DNA of 38,638 nt from Apostichopus californicus. Lineage: Eukaryota; Echinodermata; Holothuroidea; Aspidochirotida; Stichopodidae. The DNA lies in assembly GCA_020650975.1 (NCBI GenBank), contig JAIPMN010002325.1, forward strand, positions 1-38,638, in the 5' to 3' direction. Shown piece after piece: positions 21,701-33,700 of this stretch (the first letter of the stretch is position 1; each line of letters opens with the position of its first letter). Made by a program: the position numbers and the translations under genes. The notes below the pieces were generated by a model. The model saw only the letters and a program-made list of their open reading frames with translations, did not search any database and had not been told where the DNA came from.

Positions 21701-24700
21701 TGAAGTGTTGTTTTGGTACATGCTAGAGACTGAAATTTAATGGTCCCGGTTATCATATTAATTTACTCCACCTCTTAATGGTAGATTGTGACCTTTTGTA
21801 ATGTAGATTAGTAGTTGTGCAACCTTAAAGGTAGTCAGTATAGGCCCCAAATTATAGCATGCAATTGCTAGAAGTTTTCAAAAAGTACTTTCCTGGAGGT
21901 CTTTACTCTCCAAATTGTTCTCAGACATTGTTAAGGAACACACAAGATGACTGAATGTCCCAGTGAGGAAAATTCCCTCGAAGGTTGTAATAAAAACAGT
22001 TTAAGAATTTTGACCAAAGGTGACCATATTTGAATATCTAGCATGTTTGGGGCCAATACAGCATGTACCTTTAAAAAGTGTTTTGTACCCAGCCTAAATT
22101 TAAATTGTAGAAAACCTTTAAACTAAAGAACAAAACTTGTATGGGATCTAGAGTAATACTGTACTATTGAAGTATAAATCAACCAAACAGACACATTGAT
22201 ATTTTTGACATGTTGTTGAGTCTAACAGAGCAATTGAACAATTCCACTGTCATTAGTATAACATAGGTGTTACATAGTGCCATAGCAACTACTGTATGAC
22301 ACCTGATGTCCTGGTCTAATGACACATCTTGAATGTCACTTCAAGGCCACCATACAAGGGAGAACCACCAGTTCTGTCACCACATTAGTATGATATTGTT
22401 TTTCATTCAGATAAATGAGATAATCAAATTCAGAAAATCAAACAACGTCTACTAACCTAGCATCGAAAATGTTTAAAGAAAAAACGCTTGGTTTACAAAG
22501 AATCATTTAAATTATTGTCGTCAAGCTGTGATAACCTTAGTAATGTTAATATTTTTCTTCTTTTGTTTCATAGGGCCTGGAGCTTTCTTTGCTATAACCA
22601 TGGCAACTATTGTCGTTTTCAATGGTAAGTGATTTCATACTTTACAAACCCATGATGTATATCGTAGGGTGGTATTCACAAGACCCTGCCTCATCTACCA
22701 TCATTTACTCCAATTTTTAGGTCTGACACTGTAAACCCATCTGTGAGGGTTTGCTTGGAATGCGAAAATGGAAATACTGACATGTTTATGTGCATAATTT
22801 TTCACTTTTCATTTAAAATAGGCGACACATTACTAGCTCATCCTGTGGTGACAACACCAATGGGGTGAAAAGCCTCGTAAAATGTGGAGGAGCAACCATA
22901 AATGTGGGATTGATTTGTACTAAAACTGTGGCTTTGTAGATAAAACTGGTGGAAATCAGTGTAGTCCAGGAAGCCATCCGGGATTAAAGTCTAAGTAAAT
23001 GAACAACAGAAAACAGACTGGGAAGTTATATGTCAATCCCTTATAAAGAATTTGTACATAGTGACATTTGTACACAACCTTACCTACACTTGCATGGGTC
23101 TCCTAATTTCAATACAAACATTGCAACCTGCCACAGCTCATAAGAATAAAGTGCATATTGATTGGAGTGCTGGGAGACTCACTTTACTGGTTATATCAGT
23201 TCTTCTAAAGCCCTCCAACCCCCCCTCCCCCTCTCCATCCTCCTCCTTTCTACAGGAACATTATATTAGTAATTTTCTCGGCCAATTACCTACCCTTCTA
23301 CCGAGAGTTAAAGTAGCTGCAGTTCTTGCATATATACATATTTATATATATATGTATGAATATGTATATAGATATTATATATTGATATATATATATATAT
23401 TGATATATATATATTGATATATATATTGATATAGATATGCAATCACCCTTTTTAAAGTAGATGCAGTTCTTGCATATCTATATATATATAAATCATGTAA
23501 GGTTATAGGAAGAGTTACTTTGAGATGAAGTAAAAAGATAAAATTTGTTCATGGTCATAAACCAAAGATTGACAGGGACAATAAAACAAATACTAAAAAT
23601 ATGCATCCAACAGGAATACTGCCAGTGCACCAGGAAACAAAATGTGAAAAAAAAGAAGATAATCTCTCTGGGAGGTGATGGTCCAGATATGGTAATGATT
23701 AATAGGACTTGTAAGAGGCTTTATGGGAAGGCATATATATGTGGGAGGGATCACAGTTCCCTTCAAAGTCACTCTGAAGGATAACATGATGGGAATAAGG
23801 ATGAGGGGGGGGGGGGGGTGGATGGGAGGTTAAAGTTACTATGAGTTCAAAGTACAAAAGAACTACTGAGAGTAAACGAGGAAACTTGTTCATGGTTGTA
23901 AACCAAACATTGAACCAATTTGTTATTGACACTGGCCAATAAAACAAACAGTAATAAAAGACAAGTTATTGGAAAAGAGAGACAAAGTAGATGAAAATAC
24001 TATAACTGGGAGGTGCTGGTGGATTTGAACATGATTAATTGGACAGTTGTTTATTCGAAGATTCCTTATGTTGATAAATAACGATGTAAAGCTGGTAAAA
24101 GAAAATCTGTTGTTGGAATTTATGGGTAAACAATCCCCCCACCCCACACAAACAACTTGTTCCAGATTTTTCATAAAAGTTCACATCGTTTCAGCAGAAA
24201 CAGTCACGATTGTTGATAAGATTTGTGCCCGAACCTCATCTTTTGATTATTCTGTTTCAAGTGTCCGTTCCCCCCCCCCCCACGCCCCTCCCCCAACATG
24301 ATCTATCAATCAGATATACTTGACAGATTTTCCTCTTTCATTTAATCACTTCGAAGTAATCATCAAAATTTGATAGCTAAGTCTGACTCCTAGAACATTT
24401 ACTTGGCAAGTAGGACCCAATCTATGTAACTTAAAAACAGGCATAAATCTGAAGTTGGGAGGTGGACGCCCCCCCCCCCTTTATCATTAGGGGAACGTAT
24501 TCCTTTCATAAAGTTTAAGGCTGGACCAGACTTCACCTACCGAATAAAATCTACTTTGGATCCTGTCCCACCTCCACATTTAAGATATGAATAGTATCCT
24601 CATTTTTGGGGACAAAAATGCAGTAAACAAGTTTTGAAATAAGGGACAGTAAATTGTATTTACATACATGTCATTATAGCTTGAAATAAGGTGGTGTTCA

Positions 24701-27700
24701 ACCCTTTATATGTGGATGTAACATGGCTATAGTCCAGTGATGGGCGCTACGTTGATCGTGAAGGCCACAGTGACTATTGTACATAATCACGTAATCAGCA
24801 TGCAGCAATAATGTACTTCTAAAGGCACCTGTTCCCACAAATTGCACAAAATGGTAATAATATATTTACATAAAATAAACTAAAAATTCTGTATGCTGAT
24901 ATTCCATCAGTATGATATATTAATAAACCATATCACAAGTGTAAGCCACATACTGTCTATATACAAACTCCCCCAAAGTATAGATATTTCCTTTTTCTCC
25001 TCGACGATAAAATGGCTGCGGGGCATGATCGTTCATAGAGCTTTGAAAACCGTCTCCTGGGCCACAGAAAATTTGCCCACTGGCTGCGTGAGGCTCATGC
25101 GGCGCCCTTTGCCCACCTGTGGCTTAGTAGTAACGATACAAGCAAGCAATTCTATCTACAGTAGGATACATTACTTCTGTTTTATGGCTACCAAAAACAA
25201 AAATATTAGTATCTCAGTTGCATACTTGGTGAAATGGGGAGCTGTATTTATTAAAGTTCAACCATGAAAAAAGTGTGACGACCTTACTTATTTGTTCAAT
25301 AGCTAGATAAAATGGTAGTTAAGGTTCAATTAAATGTTAATAGTTTATATTTCTTGGAAGGCATGAGTGAGGTCTTCCTGTAAACAGGTGATGTCTGAGA
25401 GTTGGTTTGGTTTCAATTGGTGAGGTCTTTAGGCCCCTTATGATGCGCTAATATGACATACCCTGTACCTACCAAGAAGCATGTAAATCTTTGATCCACA
25501 CTTAACTCACACCTGTTTTATTTTTTTTATTTTTGCATTTTTTTCCCATTGATTTGTAGTATTTTATTGTTCCACTGTGGGATATTTCCACTGCAGCATC
25601 GAAAATTTGAGTAGCTCTAGGTTAATTTGAATAATTGTATAAACCAAGTTCATACAGTATGTATAACAACTGTCTACACTTAACAGTGTCAGTAGAAGGA
25701 CGTCACACCTGTTTCACTCACCGAAATTTGTATTTGTATCCTGTTATGCTTTACACGACATCTTTGCAGTTCCAAACTTTGTTGATTTCATGGCCATCCC
25801 ATTGTCTACAGAAGTTCCCTTGATCCTCCCCCTCTGACCCCCTGACCCCCTCATATAAATTCCCCTCTCTCATAAACAGACCGGTACAGTTTTTCATATT
25901 TATCTAACGAAATGTTGTAGTACTTAAGGTGTAATTTTTTGAGTACACTAGAGTGAAATCATAATCAGGAATGGGTTGAGGGGGGAGGGGGGGTCTTTGC
26001 AAATTTATGGAGCTGTTAAGTACTGTATTTGGAAAACCAAAAATAATGTACACCCTGAGTGCAGTTCATTATTTCAATAATGCATACAATTGATTTACCC
26101 CCGATTCTTGGGCAGAAGCAAGTCTTCCCTCCCCTCCCCACCCCTCCCCACCCCTCCCCACCCCTCAAACAGAACAAATAAAACTGACTCTTCCACTGCC
26201 CTTTTGAGAAAAGCCAGTAAAAATAGCAGAGTGTAGACATTTCTCCCTTCACGCCTGTGCCCTACCCACTTGATAATATCTCCCAAACTTACCAATATTC
26301 CTGTCTGTACTTAAAATTGTTTATTAGCTTGGATATTAGTTGGATACCACACGGATTTACAACAGACTGGAATACAACCAGTGGCTTATTTTTCTTCCTG
26401 TACAGGAAAACGATTATTCCTTCCTTGTAAAGCTAATAAAAATAAGTTATGTCATGTCTACTGTCTATGCTCTCCAGCTGTTTTCACAGGTACTGTCTGC
26501 AAGTCTAAAGTAGTTAATGAAAAAAGTTCAAAGGTTCTAAGGCAGTTTTTAGTTGTATAATGTAAGTGGAGCTTTTACTAATGTTTCCGTACTTCCAGTA
26601 GGCTGTAACCATTGGATTGGTTTGAATAGCCTCAAATGGGCAACAATCAATTCATGCCTTCACAGACTATCTTAGTTAGAAGAGTATTGTTCTGAGGAAG
26701 CTTTGAACACAAATTTGGAATCTTTTCAATTCAGAGTCATATAAAGCCATTTCAGATGGGAAAACCGTAGATTGCTCTTGGATGGAAAACCCACCTTACC
26801 ATGACCCCCAGCTGCGTATCGAACCCCAAACCTCCCGATCGGTAAAGCCTCATTGCTTCAAATGCCACCGCCTTTTATCCACTCTGCCACAGTACCGGTA
26901 TAATTCTACGTGTACTCGCCATACTGTACTCACGCTGTTGTACTCGTAATATGAGTCTTGACACCGAGTGAATGTTACTAAACGAGTAATTAATGCAAAT
27001 GATTTGATTCCATCATCCAAACACTTCTGTCATAGTCAAGTATATACTACAGCAATTTGGAAGAACTTTAAAAAAGAAATAAGAAATGTTGACTGCGTAA
27101 ATCAAAGTTGAATTAGTTCAGCTGTTAAAGGAAGAAGATTATTATAATTGGACTTCAGCACTGAGTAGTTTTGAAGGATTTATTTAAGTTTATTCAAAAG
27201 AGCTGCACTCGAAAAAGGTCATCATACTTAGAAGCAGTTATTTAAGTAACTTCCAGAATTGGTTAAAAGTGCTCCGCATAAAGCTTGTACTGCATATCTT
27301 GAGGTGTTTAGGTACAGTATGTGTGTGCCTTGAAAACCACTAAATGTTTTTATGTACTGGATCCTCAAGGTTTATTTGTATTAGACAAGGAAGTGCCATT
27401 TAATGCTCTTTTATATGATGTGTTTTTGTTTGAGCAGCCCTAGATGTTGATACCTTGTACTCTACACACTACCAGCAAGTCTTCTTATGATACTGTGTGT
27501 TAAAGATCACAGTGATTAACAACTTTCCCCAGCTCAGACAGCCATGAAAAATAGAGTATTGATTATGTAAATTAAAGTTCTCTTTATTATGGGATAGTAT
27601 CATGGTATGCAGCTCCAAGACTGCGTTGCCACGTCGTAGATGACCTCACAGGGGAAGCAGAATGACGTCATACTATAACACATTCGTCGCTGTTTAATAC

Positions 27701-30700
27701 CAATACCCGGATATCCCGGATTATTTTAATAGCTGTATATGGATATGTTAGCACTTACTGTAATGTTAGATTTTCAACACACTGATGATGGCTATTTGAT
27801 CTGTTACCTATGTTGGATATTTCAGTTCTGATTGTTCCTGAGTGGGCTCTAGAATTGAACATTTAGTACCACTACTCCACACCCCCCCCCCCTTCCCACA
27901 TCCCACCTCCAGTGTACATTTGAAAACTTGAAAGAATAGGATTAACCTTGTATGCTCCATGGGTTTGAGAGGCACATTGTGAACAGAACTCAGCAGGTGC
28001 ATATATGCTATACAGACACATTGCAACTTTGCAAGGTACATGAAGTGAAACTTGGGGATGAATTGAATTGACAACTATTTTGTAGCACTGCACTGTACTG
28101 AAGTACTAGATTGAATTCTGTCTTCATAAAATACCTTGGTTCTGTCTCTATAAAATACCTTGGTTCTCTCTCTATAAAATACCTTGGTTCTCTCTCTATA
28201 AAATACTTTTGGTTCATGTGTACAAAACTGCCATTCATCTTTTGCATTTGTTATCTATATAACAATTTGACCCTTTTTCTTTGAATGTTGCGATGAGATA
28301 CAGGATAAAATTATTCCTTGTACAGTAACTAAAGAGACCATCTCTTTAAGTAGTACATATATAAGTTGCATACTTGTAAGAATGTGAAAAGATTCAAGTC
28401 CTGGCACGCAACAGCAGCCATGGTACAGTGTAATAATTGCCACACATCATTCAGTCAACATCAGCTTAGATCATTGGAATATTTACTATCTTACTCTGTA
28501 ATAGTTGCAATCTCCAGTCCACTTAATCATCTTGATAAATGTACTGTTTATCTATGAAAGAAACACCCCCCCAACACTCCCTGAATCCATTCACCAGTTG
28601 ATGTTTGTTTGATGCTATTAGAACCATAGGTTATGACATAAAGTTCACATTTGTTATTACTTTCAGTAAACAAATCGTTTGGGTTATGGGAATTTCTGAG
28701 TCCCTCTGGAGTGTTTACTCTTATAATAGAGACCCAAATAAACTGAATGGGTAAAAGTTCCAAAAGTTAAAAAGTTTAAGCAGACATTAATAGCCAGACC
28801 TATTTGAGAGTATAAAATGTGTCAAATCCAGAGGCATGCCGAAAGATTGAAATGGTGGTGACTGGTGAGAGAATCTAGTGCAAGGGAGGAGGGGAGGGGG
28901 AAGTGAGGGTTGGAGAGGTCGAAAAGGTGAAACCTCAGCCAGGGATGTGCCCAGGATTTCCTGAGTGCCGGGTATACTGATCGCCGTCCTGGGGGAGGGT
29001 CTAAGGGGGAGGTTTCCCCCTCCCTCTCCCCCTTTTGAGAAATTTTTTGATTTTTGAAGGTGCTCAGATGCCAAATGCTGGCACTTGTGTAGCTTTTTAA
29101 GCACATACACTAGTTTTGCTAACAATTTACATTTTTAAATTGTTTGTGTGAAATATATTGTTAGGAATGTCGGGATTTTAGATGAAAATAGTGCTGGGTG
29201 GGATTCACGATTTTTAAGACAGTGCTGGGCGGGACCGCCTTGTGCCGCCCAGTGTGGGCACATCCCTGCTCAGCAATGATCTCTTGTGGAATGCTGTGAA
29301 TACTAGGTTTGTCTGGAGTTCAAGTTCTGCATAGAAAGACAAAGTTTTGCTGGTGGTTAATGTTAAAATACATTTTGCTGTATATGCCTGTTCAACATAT
29401 CATGATGCTAGTATACATAATGGTAATGTTTCATATAATATCTGTACTTACCTGTAGTTAAAGAGAGGCGATAAGGGTGGGGCAGACATGGACCCTACAT
29501 TTTCCATTCCCAGCATCCAAAATTGGCATGTTACAAACATAATCCCCCCACCCCTCCCCCCACCACTCTCCTCAAGTCTCCCATGGTGTGTTTCCCAAGA
29601 TGTCATTACCTAGATTATTATCATATGTACAGTAATCTGGTTCTCTTTTAAGTCAGTCTGTAAACTGAATCTCTTTTGACTTTCCCAAAGTCTCTTAAGT
29701 CATCTCTACAGCAAGGTTACAGCTTCATTGCTGCCCCCTTCCTCCCCCCTCCCTAACCCCAGTTCCAACACCCCATCCTGTACTTCTGATCCCTAGTCTT
29801 ATCAGTATATGGTAATCATCCAGATATTTACAGAACTTGACACTTGTTAGTAAAAGTTATGGGCAACCTGTTTACAGTAGAAAACTGTACATTATATGAA
29901 CCTCAACCAGCACCTTGCAACTAACATACTGATTACAATCAGGCAGAATCACTGAATGTATGTTATTGCTATGTATAGTACTGTGTATATGTACTTTAGG
30001 TGCAATAATGTATACCAACTGTGTACATTAGGTACATCGCCACTGTGAAGAGAGACTTTGTTGACTACTTTTGTTGTTTACTGTTTCCTATGCAACTGAA
30101 GCAGCTGTTTTAATAGTTTAAACAATGTTTATAATATTTATTATTTAATTAGGCAATTTAAAAACACCTGATCAAACTGTTTCATATATGCACACTGACA
30201 GGACGAATTAAAATCTGACTCAGAATTATAAACCATATTTTGAGTGGAAAAGTGATTTTTTAATTTTTTTTATGTATTTGCGATTTTGCGATACATATAT
30301 TTATCATGTTTCATAATTAAAGTAGTAAAAAAAGGCACTATAAAAAGAACAAGAATGTTACAAAAGGATACAACCTCTGGTATATAAGGGAAGTATTTGA
30401 CAATGAAGTGGCACACACAGTGGTGGCCCCTACGATTTGTCATTCCATCATTCTTTTAAGTAAGTACTTTGCGTTAATTATCGTGAGTTATATTCTGAGT
30501 GTTTTTCTATTGATAGGTGCCGGAGCAATTTACCAGTCTGGAATGTTTGCCCTAGCCGCAAAACTCCCTGGAACTTACATGCAGAGTTACATCGTTGGCC
30601 AGGTAATTGTCGTAAGGATGTCGATAGATAGCAGCTCTGATTTTAATAATAGTTGCAGTGTATGTGTATATTGCAGCCTGCAATGTCCAGTTAGTGAGTT

Positions 30701-33700
30701 GCAGCCTGCAATGTCCAGTTAGTGAGTTGCAGCCTGCAATGTCCCCAATTGCCATGACAACATACTTTCAGCCCTGTTGTTGCCAGATGCATTCACAATA
30801 TATGACCAAATTTAAAAAAATTCATAACTTCTCCATACGAATTCATATGAGGAATCGGATTCGACAAGTTTGTTAAAAGCTCAGTTGACTACAGCAACCA
30901 CCAGTGAACATCTCTTAAAAACATTAGGATCTGTTTTATTTATATTGTAGCTGATTGAACATGGAATATGGGTAAACAGTATAAAGTAGAACATATTTGA
31001 AGAAAAAGCAGGTGTTTAATTCAACCACAAATTATGATAAATTGACTAGTTTATACTGGATCTAGGGTAAACATTGTCACTCTTTTCACCCAGGGTGCCT
31101 GTGTATTTGATCTTTTAAAGGATCAATGATTTGGTTTTGTATATTGGTATTGTCATCAGGTTGTACCAGAGAAAGTCAACGATGGATGGATGGATTCTTA
31201 TTAATATTTTTGCAGCAGATTTGGTCTAAAAAAAGAAGTAAACAAAAAGATGAAAGTTGAGGAAGGTGGCGGATGAAACTGTCCCTGTTTGTGCCTCCAC
31301 GTGGTCCAGTTGAAATTCCGACCAGATGTGACCCTTGTTAAAGTCATTTTCTGCTATTGGACATCTCATCAATGCCACACATCCGTGGAGATTCATCTCT
31401 TATTCTGATCTAGTTTATACCGTTTGTGTTGATGACATTCATCATTGCAGTAGTCTATGCTACACTGTAAGCTATCAATGATAGTTTATATCTGATCGGG
31501 GACCTCTGCTCCCTATGGATTTGTGACCTTCAATCCCATTTCATTATTTCAATCTTCACTTTTCACAGGTGAAGTTGAAGAGGAGGCCAAAAAAAACCCC
31601 ACAACAATATACCTTCAGTGTGTGAGGTTGGCCATTATCCACAAAGAGTCCAATACAGTTTTGAGAATTGGGTGAGGGCAGAGGACAGTGGAGGGAATAG
31701 TTAGACCATTGATCAGTGGGGGTTGAATGCAGCATAAGAAATCATTTCTTATGAATATATTTGCTGTGAAAATTATAAGCGGCCATGGCATTCTTTTCCC
31801 CGCCTCCCCCCACCCCTGGACACGGAACTGAATCCATGAGAGTCATAATTTGAAAGTCATTTGAGGTTATGTGGCGGAGCAAATCACTTACTGAAAGTAA
31901 GGTCACCGTTTTCCTCTTCCTGGTATGCAGCACTGCACATGCCACATGCGATGCGCATTTTTTTACTGTGTGCAAAATGCGATGTTCATTTGTTTACTGT
32001 GTGTACCGCTTGACTTGATCCCAAATCACCCAAATGACTACATAGAAACGTACGGTTCTGAAATCACAAAGTAGACCAATTGTCTGAAAAGAAATATGAA
32101 AGCTAATGCTGAAAAGTGTCTTGAGTGAATTATTTAACATTCAGCATTGTCCTTCTCCATCCACAGGGTCTTGGTGGAACATTTGTGGCAGTCTTGGGCA
32201 TATTGTCACTGGCAGGTAAATTTGATGCATGAATTGGCTCATACTGCCACCTTATACCAGAATGTCAAACCTGTTCTTTTCAGGGATCTCAACACAGGGG
32301 TGAAATCAGAAATCAGGTAGGGGGAGTTAGGGCGGGCCAAATGTCTGATTAGTGGTTATTGGAGCACATAGGGTTGTCCAGAAAGTCAAAGGTCAGGTTT
32401 GGGTCGTATTAGGTTATTGATTGAAAATGCGCACATTAATGGTACTCATATTTGTGACACCATTATAGCAAGAAGAGTTTAGATGTAAAATGGAAAACAT
32501 TGATTAGTAATGCATTTCAAATGATGAATTTTTGATGGCATTTTTCCCATGAATTGGCATCAAATCTTTTGAGTCTTTATATTTTCACGTGCACAGAATT
32601 TGTTAGTATATAAGAGATCACTCAGAACCACACATTTCCCTCATTGACCTGAGTGCATGGTACGGTAGCCCCCTATATCAACTTGTGTACAAGGGTCTTT
32701 GGTTCTAACTCATATTCCAGGTCTATGGAAAAGAAACTGCGGGGACAAATGTCCCGGAAAAAGGATTTTATTGAGAAGATTTATCTGATGTAGCGTGATG
32801 GATAACTTGCTCTTTGTTTGGTTAATTAACTTCAGTGACGTTCACCCTCTGGTCTTTCTCCTCCTCCTCCTCAGCTGCCGGGGACTTACAGAAGGCAGCC
32901 GTCGGTTATTTCTTGTGCGCTGTATTCGTTCTCATTTTAGCTGTCATCACCTTCGTCTTCCTGTTCTATCTGGTAAGAGCGCTAGCGTCAGAACTAAGAA
33001 TGAATTCCGATAGAGTTTGTGAATGGTGTTAAAGTGTATAGATTAGCTTGTGAGTGGTTGTGATAAATTGTTTAGCTATATAGTAATCGTGAAGGTATTG
33101 GCTGGTCAATTCTTGCATAATTACAGGAAAAAAAGCAGAAATGTGTGAATAATAATTCTATTTTGTCATCAATGAGCGAAAAGCCAATCACTTTTGTCAA
33201 AGGTTTTGACAGTATGTACAACCTAAAGCGTGAATAATTAAATTACATTGTTATTTAAGGATAAGGGAGTAGCTATATTTGTGAGCTATATGCATCCTAT
33301 TATATGTTATGAATATGAAATAATTTAATCGTAGAATAATTTTGACGATGTTACTTAAAAGGTGAGAGGCAGATGTCAGTATCTCTGTTACCATATCTTC
33401 ATGTGATTGGTTAACTTGATGGAATGATTTTGCAATTCATAAGCAGGGATGTGCTCAGGAATATATGAGTGCCGGGCAGATTGTGCGGTAGTGTGATCCA
33501 CACCCTGGGAGAGGGACCTCATGGGTGGGGTACCCCCTTCCCCACTGGACAATTTTTGCACATGAAGTATGCTTAGGTGGTGCTATTTTTCCTATTCTGC
33601 ACCGTGTATTCTCCCCAATTTTGGTTATGGTAAAATTTGTTAAATTATCATCAAAAACATGCCGGGCGGAAATGTTTAAAATACTGTTTGTGCTGGGCGG

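Larger units (their letters stand above)
16241..22573 (+). other. SLC29A: Intron 4 (6333 bp)
   Basis: GTAAGT...CATAG. It holds a 38-bp duplication, a 48-bp minisatellite, two parts of family X around an N gap, a (TA)n tract and a TTAA-flanked MITE. No additional exon was recognised. Confidence 0.85.
22625..30516 (+). other. SLC29A: Intron 5 (7892 bp)
   Basis: GTAAGT...GATAG. The longest intron. It holds an AT-rich array, a diverged tandem duplication, poly-G/C tracts, a CT-rich array, a SINE, a 24-bp minisatellite and a MITE. No extra exon was recognised. Confidence 0.85.

Noticed and set aside
23052-23417. 121-codon open frame in intron 5
   Set aside because: The C-terminal half is a translation of the AT array (Y/I repeats). 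No coding signature.
26814-26897. Functional tRNA gene on the minus strand
   Set aside because: A and B boxes are present but too far apart, a normal acceptor stem could not be drawn, and SINE-like sequence follows.
28114-28216. CRISPR-like repeat array
   Set aside because: The units are directly adjacent with no unique spacers, and the context is an animal intron. The same applies to the arrays at 30673 and 37939.
28787-29125. Two overlapping minus-strand open frames (94 and 112 codons)
   Set aside because: They run through MITE family M copy 1 and owe their length to its low-stop G/C-rich sequence.
32371-32386. Mariner-like end (GGTTGTCCAGAAAGTC)
   Set aside because: A single short resemblance with no partner inverted repeat and no TA target duplication located.
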